Origin: Hermatobates lingyangjiaoensis
Taxonomy: Eukaryota; Arthropoda; Insecta; Hemiptera; Hermatobatidae
Assembly (NCBI GenBank): GCA_026182355.1
Contig: JAPFBL010000171.1
Coordinates: 62,001-126,000, forward strand
Direction: 5' to 3'
DNA: 64,000 bases
The notes below the pieces were generated by a model. That model saw nothing but the letters and a program-made list of their open reading frames with translations, was not told where the DNA came from and made no database searches. Shown piece after piece: positions 45,516-57,508 of the stretch; position 1 is the stretch's first letter; each line of letters opens with the position of its first letter. A program made the translations under genes and the position numbers.

Positions 45516-47780
45516 CTCTTCTAACCTCTTAGCAGCAATCTTTTATTGCCTCATGTTCTCACTTTGCCCATTGCCATTTTGAATTCCTTCCTTCTTCTTC
45601 AGTTATCATTCCTTAAATAATCAACGACTTATCAGAAAAAAAGTAACACAGTCTCACAATCTGAATACTCCTGATGTACTAAGCGCTAATTTGGAGAAAA
45701 ACGGTGAGAAGCTAAATGTTTTATTCTTCCTGAGGAAGAGCTTAGAGTTTTTTTTTCACACGTGATAAATATCTTTGTGTTTTAATGTTATGAAATTAAT
45801 ATTTTAAAAGAATTCTATATCTAACTCTTAATAGTTTTGCTGTACATAAAATTGCAAATTTAATAATTATTTGCCATATTAAATATTATTGTAAAGTATA
45901 ACACAATCGCAGAGTGTCATACTGTCCCCACTTTATAAACGTCAATGGTACCGTGGTGGTACCAGTGTGGTCCAACTAAGGCAGACAGTATCGAATCTTG
46001 TCTTATGTCTTTATTGTTTTACTGCCATGAGTTGAGTAACTCGTGACTTTGCCTCTGACTAAAATTTTATTAATTTTAAAACTGTATTAATTTTTTTTCA
46101 GAAATGCATAGGTTTCTACAATATATGTTTTACAGTTTACATGCATATGGTTTAAAGGTGCACTTACTAACAAGACGTGTATTAATTATAAATCGAAATA
46201 AGTAACTGTACTTAACTTATAGTCAGAACTTCTTTGAGTGGTCTGTAATGTGGATATCCAACATGTTTTGAGATGGAAGTTGTATAATCTTTTTATCTTT
46301 CAACATAAACCAATTGACAAACAACATTTCTAATCTAAATCTCTTCGTCAAGCTTTTATTACCTAGAATCAATATCCCATACCATTTTAACCTCTTAATC
46401 AACCTAACTTCATCCACAGATCAGCAAGTGACTAATACTCCACGACTTGTAGCACGGATCGTGTTATGATTCTTCATATATGAGTCAATACTATCGCAAA
46501 TTTGATTCGTTTACAAAAAACACTTACCTCCCAAGCACGACAATTGGACAACAGTGAGGAAGTATAGATTGGATAACTTAGACTCTGGTCTGGAACAACT
46601 AAATGCTACGTGCGGGGAAATATACATTGGTTGCTGGACTTGGTCATACATACACAAGTTTTGTAGGTGTACTATAAGCACACATATACCAAACTATACA
46701 GTCTATATGTGTACTATACGACGCATGTAGACTTTCATCTTTAGTACTGTTCTGGGGCGGAAAGTGTGGGTCATTCGTTATTTCGTACCTATTTTATTAA
46801 AGGAGAGTCACATCATTGGGTCTTACATTGGAGAGTCATTATACATTGGAGTCTTACTTGTTGCCATTCTAATGAATATACATTACCGTTCTTTAAAGAA
46901 TACCCAATACCATTTGGTCTTTGAGCCGACAGCTCTGCCTCCTCCTAAAGTCGGGAATATGAAGTTTTTTCATCTCCTTCAAGGTTACAACTACAACTTA
47001 CTTACAAGATTACAACTTTATAAACTAAATAATAAATGCAAGACCGCTACGTTCTTTATGTATATTCAGTAAGTTTTTTGTTCTATATAATCTGAGTACA
47101 ATACCAATAATACATTTTTAATATTAATCTAAGACTTTACGTCTCACAAAAATTCTAAATCAGTAAATCATTATGTTGAACAAGCAAGAGGAAGTAATCA
47201 TCATTGGTTTGAGACTTCAGTGTTCTTTAACAAACTTTTCTTGTTGATGTTTGCTATCCATCCAATCAAATTTGAGTTTTAATACAAGAAGTTTCTTTAC
47301 TCTAGATAGCTCGATGAATTGCAATGGTTTATTGGGCATTCATATGACGCCTTTGATCCATTTAACATTTGAAATTTTAACCTTAATTAAAATTACAATT
47401 TTTTTTTTCAAAATTATATTTGATAAAATAACAAAAAAGTTATTTTAAAATGTTAAATATCATTAATGACAAAATTTATTACGGCTTTTTTATATTTTAA
47501 TGATACATTTTCTATGTACAGAAAGAGAACAACTATATTTTATTATATCAGTTATTGGAGTACGTGGTTAAAGAGATTATCTTCTTAAGCGAAATTAAAG
47601 TTTTAGAAGAAGTCTGTAAGATATAGTATATACAAAATCTAATAAACTCCTGGTGATATTAAATCGATTTGACTTGTTTGTCTGTAGATAAAATTCGTTA
47701 TTTATTCTTGGAACTGATGCACAAATACACAGTTGTTGAAAAAAGAAAAGAATAAGGTTCAGAAATGTCTACAAGGGAGG
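45516..47780. other. AT-rich non-coding DNA
   Basis: No gene supported. The open frame at 46764-47072 has no recognisable domain. Confidence 0.45.
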
Positions 47781-47869
47781 TGAACTGAGAGTAGGATCTT
47801 CCAGCGGGAAAGAGTAGTTACCAACTTCCTCTGTAAGGCAAGAGGTAATCCGCTAACCACTGGTGATGT

Positions 47870-48030
47870 GGAAAGAGCACGCGTCTCATCTATCAGACGG
47901 ACAAGGGTTATCGGTTTTCCTGTGATTGTCCAGCCCCATTAGCAGTGCCGGCAGACGGACAGACAATTAGACGTCGAGTTCATGTCCTGATAGGTCTTAT
48001 CGCGTTTCCGTGCTTTTATTCAAAGGATTA
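47870..48030. promoter_or_regulatory. GC-richer island, candidate enhancer
   Basis: Contains GAGCACGCGTCTCATC, CCCATTAGCAGTGCCGG and GACAATTAGACGTCGAG with two homeodomain-type TTAG/ATTA cores. Non-coding. Confidence 0.28.
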
Positions 48031-51000
48031 GATAGCAGTAGGCTGTGTTAGATTAATGGTTTCACATCGTATTATCAACCAACTTGCTTCATCTCAGTTT
48101 CCACTAACATATCGTTTTTTCTTCATTAAGCTACAACAACTAATAAGATTATTAAAAAGTAAGGTATCAACTAAAAAAGTCCGAGGCACCTTTACAGTAC
48201 AGTAAAGTATAGTAAAGTTTGCCTATAAAGTACAGGCAAAGACCCATATTTCAGTTAGCTTTTCGGGGAGCTTTAGGACCATGCACGCTAACGACTAGAA
48301 TATTTTAGCAAATGATACAATTGTAATTTCAGGTAAACCATGTACTGAATGGAACCATCCGTAGAGCCACTACCTGAAAAACCAGATATTTTGAGATTCA
48401 CCCTCAGTTATTACAACGAGCATTTATAGTATGAAATATATTTTGATTATTATAACTAAGGCATAAAAACCTGGTTTCTTATCAAGATTAAAGAGGCAAT
48501 AATTCTATTGGCCTCAATCAGTAGCTTAAATAGATTATGAGGCCAGTGTTCCAGGGAGGTCCGAGGTCCCTACGTCTTGCCTTGGGGGCAAGGTCCAATG
48601 CCTGGCTTATTTACAGTATATACTATAATTGTAGTTTTTTTTTAAAAAAAATATGCAAATTCTTTATTTTCTTATTTTTTTATGTACTGTAAGTTAAAAG
48701 TAAAAAAAATACTGGTTTTTATAAGCCGCATAATTTCTTTATCTACCCACACTCTCTCCTTAGTACTCTGATTTTGTTGTTTGCTTTATGAAGGAGCAAT
48801 TTCATTCAAAACTATTATAGTATTTATTTAGGTACTAATAAATGCGCCTGTAATCTGCATAGAGTTTATAGACAAAACTAGTATAAATATTTTTGATAGA
48901 TCCAGAGCAGTTAATTGAAAAGTTCCATTATAAAAACAAATTTGTTTTCCTTGTTTTGTTTATGTTCTTTACTGTATGATAACTTTTATTGCATTTTCAC
49001 TGTAACAGTCTCCCTTAACTAACTGCAGATATTCTTCACACAGATATTTAGATTAATTATACTTTACTCTTTTGGTTAAAGTGTCAAAGTTAAACTATTT
49101 TAAATACATCTGTCCCTTTATAAGCGTTCAAGGTATTATAGTGAATATGAAGTGTACAGTTTCTGTTTATATTGCCTCATCAAAACCCGTCTGCATTCTC
49201 TATTATAGTTTGTAGATATATTTTTACCTTCCTAAATTACTACTTCTGGTAGTTGTAATTTTGTAGTTGAAATCAAATTAATATAATGTTAACTGAAAAA
49301 AAGTATAATATTTTTGATGACGGAAAGTAAGTTTTGGACAAAAGTGTGAAATTTTGACCTAGGACTGAATCTGCAAGCTATTAGACACTATTATGGTCCT
49401 ATTGTTTGACAGATTAAAATTAAACACAAAAATTATTCCTTATATGAGGATGAAGGATGAATCGTATGCTGAACTAGACTATCCTAATCAAAAAAAGAGA
49501 TTGATACTCAATTTAAGAAAGTTAATGTTTATGATATTATGCTTAAGACTTTATTTCATTTGAGATATTTATTTATAGGATTTAAATTCAATATAAAGCT
49601 TAAAAATGCATAATTAATCTGACAAATTCATTCAAATGCAAAGTAAGCGAAATGTATGTGTATGTCAGACAAAAATGCAGTAGCACGTGTTGATTTCACA
49701 AAAATTAGACACCTGTGAAAATGAGGCTTCCGTTGAGGATAATGGGGTATGAAGTTCTCATAAATTATAAGTAAAGTATCTAGAAAATAGAAGCTTCAAA
49801 GAAGGGCCCATTTCAATAGCTGTTATTATGTTGTAATTTGAGCTAATGTGATTTATCTGGAAAAAAACTTTTTGTATTCAACGGATTTAGAATGAAATGG
49901 GGTTAGTTTCCTACGAGGTTCACAGGTCGGTTGTTTGGGTGAATTGGAGCCCAAACCACCATGATAAGTACAAATAGCCATAACACAAAGCGATATAATG
50001 ATAAACTGAGTAAAAAATGGTAGCTTAAACTAGAGTATATGGATTCTTCCTACATAAGGCATTTACTGGCCAAATAACCATAGTTTACAATAGTGCTGTA
50101 TCTCTTTATCTCCTTATCCGCGAATATACTATTTTTGATAAAAAAATTTGTAGAATTGAAGAAATGAACTGTTTTTTGTAAGAATTATATGTGATTCATG
50201 TTAAAGGAATGCCACAAGCTTAACACATATGTAAATAGTGAAAATAACATGAATATTTTCGAAAATTTAAACAAAATAACTGCCACATTGCAACGTTTAA
50301 CTAATATGAAGTCATCTTATAAAATTGATTAGTCCTAGTAAACTGAAAAATGAGATGTGAATGGTATTTGAAGTAAGAAGAGATGACGGGTACTACTCAG
50401 TATCATGGAATGAAGCAAACATGATGGACTTGTTAGTGTTTAGGAAGATATGAATGATAAAATAAGTGATAGAATTTTATTTTGCTGTAGATATTGTTTT
50501 AGTTATGAATATATAAAAAAACACAGTCATTAGCACTATTGTAAGTTCGTCTTGAAAATCTAGAAAACAGAAGTTAGGTGATTCAAATGAGGCTTTTGTG
50601 GTTTTGATCCAAGCAAGATATTCACTGACTATACCGCAGAATGGTACTAACATTGTGTCTGCCTGCCAAAAGAACCAGTTTCGTTAATAAGTACGGCAAT
50701 CTAATGGAAGTGCGAGTGACTTTGCATTGAGTATTGAAGGTACTTTGTTCACTGGCTATTCATATTTTCTTGTAGAAGGTGGAAATTCCTAAACACGCTG
50801 TCTATTAAACGAATACAGTTTTTGGTTTGCACCATGTCGGTTATTCATGAAAAATATCAAGTCTAATAAACTTCTTTAAAGCCAAATTTAGAACTCTGTT
50901 GTAAAATCAAAGCTGTTGTATGCTTTCTGATACCTGAAATGGGGGCTAATTTACAAACATGTCGTATTATATAAATTAATAAAACAGCATGGGAGGTAAA

Positions 51001-51080
51001 AACCTATAAGTATAGGTCTTCAGTTCTGTATATATTTACTACAAAAATGTTTACTGGTAGACCAACTAGGCTTCAAAAAA
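48031..51080. other. AT-rich non-coding DNA
   Basis: No feature supported. Confidence 0.5.
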
Positions 51081-51370
51081 CTAGAGTATTTAGAAGAAAA
51101 CACTTCCTGATAAACAGGAAGTTCGTCGTCAGGAAGATGAGAAAGACACAAAAAGTGTATACTTCCACCAATATTTTGAACAAAAAGTTTGTCGTCAGGG
51201 AGATGATGAGAAGAAGATAAGAATTACATAGATGTTTTTAACCACCCAGAAAGAATAACTACCTCCTCATGACCACACCTGTCATTTCGTCTCTTTTTCT
51301 GACCCTCTCCTTGCCGACCAACTACTTGTTCAAAATGTTAGTCTCAGGAAGTGTTTTGTTTTGTTCTCTC
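51080..51370 (-). repeat. Family D hammerhead relics
   Basis: Two minus-oriented CUGACGA-C cores (one at 51167-51202 with helix II AAAC.../...GUUC and AAAAUAUUG, the other around 51107-51135) within a TA-bordered cluster. GAAA is altered in both. Confidence 0.5.
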
Positions 51371-51394
51371 CTCTACACATTTCAGCTATATATA

Positions 51395-51550
51395 TATATA
51401 TAACGACTGGGTTACTTGCCGTTGCGTCTACAATGTGCTTGGTTTCCCTTTCTCTTTTCTTCTGAAGACGGATTACCCGAAAATTTGAGTCTGTAAGTGT
51501 GTTTCCTTACTCTGTGTGTTACTCTTCTCGAATTTTAAACTCGTGTATAT
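51395..51550 (+). repeat. Family B2 element with hammerhead-like motif
   Basis: Between TA tracts. The motif at 51456-51493 reads CUGAAGA, extra C, GGAUUACCC, GAAA, AAUU, U, GAGUC. A second copy at 51780-51930 has CUCAAGA and GAUAA and is decayed. Confidence 0.7.
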
Positions 51551-51680
51551 ATATATAATTCTAATTCTATCTTTTTTTGACCACAATAAATACTGTTCTT
51601 AATAATTTTTAATTTTTAATAAATACTACTGTTTTCGTTGTGTCTATCTGTCTTCGGACGTATATCTTGTTATTTGTACA

Positions 51681-51718
51681 GCCCTGATGATGCTATAAAA
51701 ATATAGCGAAACGTTGGC
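51681..51718 (+). ncRNA. Hammerhead-ribozyme-like motif (family E, intact)
   Basis: Helix I GCC/GGC, CUGAUGA, extra U, helix II GCUAU/AUAGC with an AAAA loop, GAAA, ACGU, U. Helix II differs from the 41095 copy by A-U to C-G and C-G to U-A paired changes. Confidence 0.8.
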
Positions 51719-51925
51719 GTAAGTGAAGTGTTAGTTTGTGTAGACCAACTCTCAATAACCTGTGCTGTTTGCTGTTATACCATATATATGGTTACTAGCC
51801 GTTGCGTCTACAACGTGCTTGGTCTCCCTTTCTCTTTTCTCCTCAAGACGGATTACCCGATAATTTGAGTCTGCAAGTGTCTTTCTTTTACCTTCTGTGC
51901 TACCTATCTTCAATTTTGAACTGTT

Positions 51926-51958
<33 letters not shown>

Positions 51959-51962
<4 letters not shown>

Positions 51963-52600
51963 TAAATGTAAATATTATTTTTTGGTTAGTATTTTAGTTT
52001 CAAAAACAAACTTTCAAATGCCAAACGTTTCGGTTTTATTTAAAAGCTTCCTCATTGGCTTACAACATAAAAAGAATACACATAATCATTAGTACATATA
52101 TTCAATGGTGTTACTATTGTATTACAAGTGGGAGTAATGATGGACTTACTTAAGTATAAATCTCAATGTTTACATTAATATACAACCTGTCAAAAATTAC
52201 TTCAAATTCACTTAAACTATAACATTGTTTCAAAAACATATAAAGACTATAAAATTCTCTAATGTTTCATTAAAAAAAATAGGGAGTGAAACATTAGAGT
52301 ATTTTATACTGTTTAAATGTTTTTGAAACGATGTTATGGCTCAAGTGAATTGGAAGTATTTCTGACAGGTTGTATATTAATGAAAATATTGAGATTCATA
52401 CTTCAGTAAGTCCATTGTTCCTACGTTTAATGGAATTGTAACACCATTGTATATTTTCATATTCACGAATGATTATGTGTATTATTTTTATGTTGTAAGC
52501 CAATGAGGAAGGTTTTAAATAAAACCGAAACGTTTGACATTTGAAAGTTTGTTTTTAAAACTAAAATACTGACAGAAAATCCTGATTTACATTTACATTT
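51959..52600. repeat. Large palindrome (family F), about 640 bp
   Basis: Two arms of about 310 bases, mirrored around about 52280, with the left beginning AGTAAATGTAAAT and the right ending ATTTACATTTACATTT. Each arm holds a hammerhead-like motif (52022-52058 minus, 52500-52536 plus) with helix II GGUUUU/AAAACC and GAAACGUU, but with A in place of the first C of CUGANGA. It is preceded by (TA)n. Confidence 0.92.
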
Positions 52601-52639
52601 ATTCTATCAGACGGTTGATACATTATTATATATATATAT

Positions 52640-52765
52640 TTACAATTCGCCGTCTTGAACGAACGTACCTCTTCTTCTTCCCTTCTACTCCCTTCTTGAT
52701 GACGAACTTCAGTTCGAAATATTGATTCAGTAAGTGTTCTCTTTTCTTTTATGTGTTGCCTTTTT
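52640..52765 (+). repeat. Family D element, decayed core
   Basis: UUGAUGA replaces CUGAUGA at 52696. Helix II GAAC/GUUC and GAAAUAUUG are kept. Preceded by a TA tract. Confidence 0.6.
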
Positions 52766-53029
52766 CAGTTATATATAAATATATAATATTAGTTTGGAAA
52801 TTAATTATTTCTGGGAGCACTTCTTAGAAGTATTTAAGAAAATAATGGTCAATTATTAAAACTGTTTTGAACTTTGAAATATTGTATTTATTTGTTTAAA
52901 CTGAAAAAAAAAGCCTAACTAAAAGCAGAGTACTTTGTAAGTGGGAATGGGCAGTTTGAAATGACTACTTGGTCAGGTGGCATGGCGTCAAGCTAAGTGC
53001 AGCCACAGGTTGCCCATAAAGGACACGCC

Positions 53030-53245
53030 TTGTCATCTCAGTGCCTGCAATTTGTGTCCCATTAGAGCTGATGGACGTCCTAATGCGGCGGCGCGCGACG
53101 TTCCAGCTCGCCTTCCTTTTCACTTTGTCAACCTTCTATATTGTCTGCTGCTCAGAGTTTCCCCTGTCGAGGAAGAGAAAGCCCTCCTGCTGTTTTCCGC
53201 GCCACCTTGCCCACACCAATCTCAACCACGCCCCCTTCGCCACCC
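53030..53245. promoter_or_regulatory. GC-rich island
   Basis: Contains GCGGCGGCGCGCGACG and several CpG. Overlapping frames at 52977-53343 do not look like a known protein. Possible regulatory island or an unrecognised exon. Confidence 0.28.
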
Positions 53246-53881
53246 TCTTGATTGAGCCACTTTCTAGAAACATTTCACTAAGCCATTATAAGAGTATTCA
53301 AAATCATCGAAAAAAACAAGCTAAATCTAGACTGACAAGCTAAACTAACAAAATAAAACTTTTTATTTTTAGTGCTCATTAGTTTTGTTATCCTTTGGCA
53401 AACATTTAAATGCAGAAGGTATAACGTAAAACACTTTCAGTTTAATGCATTTTTTCAATACTACTATCAGTATATTAAAATACAATTGGTTAACTCCTTT
53501 TTTAAAAAAAAGGTAACTATACAAACAAGTCACCAAAGACACCAAAGTCAAAAAAGTTTTTTGTTTTTGTACTTTTTTCTTATATCTATACATGTAATGT
53601 TTTATATACTTGTTCATTATATCTATAATACTATAATTAGATCTGTTAGTTTCCCGAGTTGATTTCAAATTTTTTTATATGATAAGATTATATGTGCATT
53701 TCTTTATGAAATGCAAGCTAATAATTCCAAATATACAACTCTGCCGACCATATTTTAGTTAGGTCGTTATCAGGAGAAGTTTTTTTCATATTGACAGAAA
53801 TTTTGTTGTATTGGCAGTGTCTTATATAGTTTTTGTATTAACACATACAGTTAAAAACATTCATTGTATTCTTCTTGATCG

Positions 53882-53882
<1 letters not shown>

Positions 53883-53927
<45 letters not shown>

Positions 53928-53933
53928 TATATA
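53883..53933. repeat. (TA)n microsatellite
   Basis: Directly abuts the 637-bp tandem array. Confidence 0.97.
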
Positions 53934-54467
53934 TGATTCGATGCGATGTTGACCAATGGGAGTAGAGTTACAGGTCCAAGCGTAAGGTCCCAGTTGCCCG
54001 CTGCTCAGCAAAAAGCCTTTGCGTTCTGCCAATAGGTATAGAGGTTGCACAGTCCCTCTGTGTTAAATGATGTTTGGCAGAAAACATTAGCCTCACATTT
54101 ACAGTGAACTCCTGTTCCCTTTCTATTTTTGATTTTTGTGGTGGTTGGGTGTTGTTGTTGTTTACTATTTTCTGTTACGGATATTGCTGGATATTTAAAT
54201 GATACTCTCGGTTGTTTACTGCGAAAAGCCGCCTTCATCTTCATGCCAACAGGGGTAGAGGTTGCACAGTCCCTCTTGATTATTAAGAGATGTTGACACT
54301 GGAATCCAACTTCTTCTCGTAGAAACATCTTCAAGTTGTAGGTTTTGTATATTGTTCTCTTCGGTTTCTTATGTTCATGTTTTTTCTTCAGTTGAATGTT
54401 ATTGCTGCTATTGATGGGTGGCTGGTAGGTGATGAAAAGTTCTGCACTGTTGACCTGGTGGTGGTAT

Positions 54468-54508
54468 TTGCGACATGTTTCAACCATTCTCTGGTTATCT
54501 TCAGGCAA
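54468..54508 (-). ncRNA. Hammerhead-ribozyme-like motif, array unit 1
   Basis: Minus-strand helix I UUGC/GCAA, CUGAAGA, extra U, helix II AACC/GGUU with a 7-nt loop, GAAA, self-complementary ACAUGU, C (GUC site). All conserved elements are present. Confidence 0.78.
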
Positions 54509-55104
54509 GGAAATGGCCCAGACGTTGGTCCTTATATACAGTTTTCTATGGGTTGTCCGGGGAAAGGAATATGATTCGATGCGATGTTGACCAATGGGAG
54601 TAGAGTTACAGGTCCAAGCGTAAGGTCCCAGTTGCCCGCTGCTCAGCAAAAAGCCTTTGCGTTCTGCCAATAGGTATAGAGGTTGCACAGTCCCTCTGTG
54701 TTAAATGATGTTTGGCAGAAAACATTAGCCTCACTTTACAGTGAACTCCTGTTCCCTTTCTATTTTTGATTTTTGTGGTGGTTGGGTGTTGTTGTTGTTT
54801 ACTATTTTCTGTTACGGATATTGCTGGATATTTAAATGATACTCTCGGTTGTTTACTGCGAAAAGCCGCCTTCATCTTCATGCCAACAGGGGTAGAGGTT
54901 GCACAGTCCCTCTTGATTATTAAGAGATGTTGACACTGGAATCCAACTTCTTCTCGTAGAAACATCTTCAAGTTGTAGGTTTTGTATATTGTTCTCTTCG
55001 GTTTCTTATGTTCATGTTTTTTCTTCAGTTGAATGTTATTGCTGCTATTGATGGGTGGCTGGTAGGTGATGAAAAGTTCTGCACTGTTGACCTGGTGGTG
55101 GTAT

Positions 55105-55145
55105 TTGCGACATGTTTCAACCATTCTCTGGTTATCTTCAGGCAA
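55105..55145 (-). ncRNA. Hammerhead-ribozyme-like motif, array unit 2
   Basis: Same in sequence to the motif of unit 1. Confidence 0.78.
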
Positions 55146-55710
55146 GGAAATGGCCCAGACGTTGGTCCTTATATACAGTTTTCTATGGGTTGTCCGGGGA
55201 AAGGAATATGATTCGATGCGATGTTGACCAATGGGAGTAGAGTTACAGGTCCAAGCGTAAGGTCCCAGTTGCCCGCTGCTCAGCAAAAAGCCTTTGCGTT
55301 CTGCCAATAGGTATAGAGGTTGCACAGTCCCTCTGTGTTAAATGATGTTTGGCAGAAAACATTAGCCTCACTTTACAGTGAACTCCTGTTCCCTTACTAT
55401 TTTTGATTTTTGTGGTGGTTGGGTGTTGTTGTTGTTTACTATTTTCTGTTACGGATATTGCTGGATATTTAAATGATACTCTCGGTTGTTTACTGCGAAA
55501 AGCCGCCTTCATCTTCATGCCAACAGGGGTAGAGGTTGCACAGTCCCTCTTGATTATTAAGAGATGTTGACACTGGAATCCAACTTCTTCTCGTAGAAAC
55601 ATCTTCAAGTTGTAGGTTTTGTATTTGTTTTTGTTTTTATGTTCATGTTTTTCTTAGTGAATTTATGCTCTATTTGTGCGGTGTTGAAAAGTTCCACGTG
55701 ACGGTGGGGA

Positions 55711-55748
55711 TTGCGACTGTTTCAACATCTTGGTTATTTCAGAAGGAA
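55711..55748 (-). ncRNA. Decayed hammerhead motif, array unit 3
   Basis: Same position within the unit, but several bases are missing, including the second G of CUGAAGA and part of helix III. Confidence 0.5.
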
Positions 55749-56338
55749 ATGGCCAGACGTTGGTCTTATTACATTTTCTGTTGTCCGGGAAAGGAATATA
55801 TTCGTGCGATTTACCAATGGATAATTAAGTCAATAAGGTCCAGTTGCCCCTCCGAAAAACCTTTCTTCTGCCAATAGGTATAGAGGTTGCACAGTCCCTC
55901 TGTGTTAAATGATGTTTGGCAGAAAACATTAGCCTCACTTTACAGTGAACTCCTGTTCCCTTTCTATTTTTGATTTTTGTGGTGGTTGGGTGTTGTTGTT
56001 GTTTACTATTTTCTGTTACGGATATTGCTGGATATTTAAATGATACTCTCGGTTGTTTACTGCGAAAAGCCGCCTTCATCTTCATGCCAACAGGGGTAGA
56101 GGTTGCACAGTCCCTCTTGATTATTAAGAGATGTTGACACTGGAATCCAACTTCTTCTCGTAGAAACATCTTCAAGTTGTAGGTTTTGTATATTGTTCTC
56201 TATCGGTTTCTTATGTTCAATATTTGAAAATATAAAAAAATTTTCTTCAGTTGAATGTTATTGCTGCTATTGACTCGGGTGGCTAGGTAGGTGATGAACA
56301 AGTTCTGCACTGTTGACGCTGGAAATGGTGGTAATAAA

Positions 56339-56379
56339 TTGCGACATGTTTCAACCATTCTCTGGTTATCTTCAGGCAA
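56339..56379 (-). ncRNA. Hammerhead-ribozyme-like motif, array unit 4
   Basis: Intact and the same as units 1 and 2, although the sequence around it carries many small insertions. Confidence 0.75.
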
Positions 56380-56904
56380 GGAAATGGCCCAGTTACGTTG
56401 GTCCTTTATATATTCAGTTTTCTGATGGGTTGTCCGAGGAAAGGAATATGATTCGATGCGATGTTGACCAATGGGAGTAGAGTTACAGGTCCAAGCGTAA
56501 GGTCCTCAGTTGCCCGCTGCTCAGGCAAAAAGCCTTTGCGTTCTGCCAATAGGTATAGAGTTGTTGCACAGTCCCTCTGTGTTAAATGTTATGTTTAGGC
56601 AGAAAACATTAGCCTCACTTATACAGTGAACTCCTGTTCCCTTCTATTATTTAAGATTTTTGTGGTGGTATGGGTGTTGTTGTTGTTTACTATTTTCTGT
56701 TACGAGATATTGTCTTCTGGATATTTAAATGATACTCTCGGTTGTTTACTGCGAAAAGCCGCCTTCATCTTCATGCCAACAGGGGTAGAGGTTGCACAGT
56801 CCCTCTTGATTATTAAGAGATGTTGACACTGGAATCCAACTTCTTCTCGTAGAAACATCTTCAAGTTGTAGGTTTTGTATTTGTATATATATATATATAT
56901 ATAT

Positions 56905-57115
56905 AGTTCAATATAGACAAAAAAACATAGAGAAATCAAAAAAACACACTTACAGTCTCTAATTTTCGGTTTGAACCGTCCACAGGAGAGATAAGAGAGG
57001 GAAACCAAGCGCACTGGTTCAGAGACGGTTGGAGAAAATTAGGTTCAAATAGAAAATTAGAGACTGTAAATGTGTTTTTTTGATTTATCTATGTTTCTTT
57101 GTCTATATTGAACTA
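56905..57115. repeat. Family B palindromic pair, decayed
   Basis: Outer ends AGTTCAATATAGAC and GTCTATATTGAACT. The left core reads CUGUGGA, and the right has lost the core. Close relative of 33329-33596. Confidence 0.85.
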
Positions 57116-57164
57116 TATTTGTCCGTTTTTGATCGTATTTCCAACGAAAAAGTATATATATATA

Positions 57165-57290
57165 TGAGTGAATTGACTGTCGTCCCTCCGACAATTCACT
57201 TCTTCTCCTGAGGGCGACCACCATTACGGTCGAAATATTGAAAAGTGAGTCTTTGTTATGTTTCAGTCTATGGTTCACTGTTTATTTTAA

Positions 57291-57292
<2 letters not shown>
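57165..57292 (+). repeat. Family C element
   Basis: Plus-oriented copy of the 23520 family. CUGAGGG replaces CUGANGA at 57208 (last A changed), while helix II and GAAAUAUUG remain. Between TA tracts. Confidence 0.7.
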
Positions 57293-57338
<46 letters not shown>

Positions 57339-57372
57339 GTAATATATAAAAATTTTACATATATATATATAT

Positions 57373-57508
57373 AGTGCTTCAATTATTTTTAATCTATTAC
57401 TATTACTGTTCATCTGCAAAATAGTTGTTCCTTCTTCTAAGATCTTACGTGTTAAACCCATACCATGGGCTTCTCTTGCATGGTTCTTGGGGGCCCCATT
57501 CACTAAAT
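57373..57508 (-). pseudogene. GIY-YIG endonuclease C-terminal fragment, left copy
   Basis: Minus-strand reading gives the same protein end as the right copy, with LVNGAPKNHARE, LTRKIL and RLKIIEALYI and one Asn/Asp difference (MNSNSN). It continues a few residues further upstream (RRLSMH) past the inverted junction. Confidence 0.65.

Larger units (their letters stand above)
53933..56888 (-). repeat. 637-bp tandem array with one ribozyme per unit
   Basis: Units start at ATGATTCGATGCGATG: 53933, 54571, 55208, about 55797 (diverged) and 56448, with the last unit partial to about 56888, where (TA)n begins. Units 1 and 2 are almost identical. Each unit has a hammerhead-like motif on the minus strand and two copies of a 21-bp internal repeat (TAGAGGTTGCACAGTCCCTCT minus last bases), 217 bases apart. 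Long minus-strand frames (up to 239 codons) come from the lack of stops, differ in frame across units and have no domain. Organisation fits a tandem pLTR of a Penelope-like element or an animal retrozyme. Confidence 0.9.

Noticed and set aside
45905..45990. Palindrome GGTACCGTGGTGGTACC as a mobile-element core
   Set aside because: Short and without mirrored flanks or duplication.
53750..53805. Hammerhead motif with CUGAUAA and GACC/GGUC stem
   Set aside because: GAAA after helix II is missing; at most a decayed relic.
54005..56175. Minus-strand open frames of 116-239 codons in the 637-bp array
   Set aside because: They repeat because the unit repeats, change frame and end between units, and contain no domain. 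The unit's conserved feature is the ribozyme motif.
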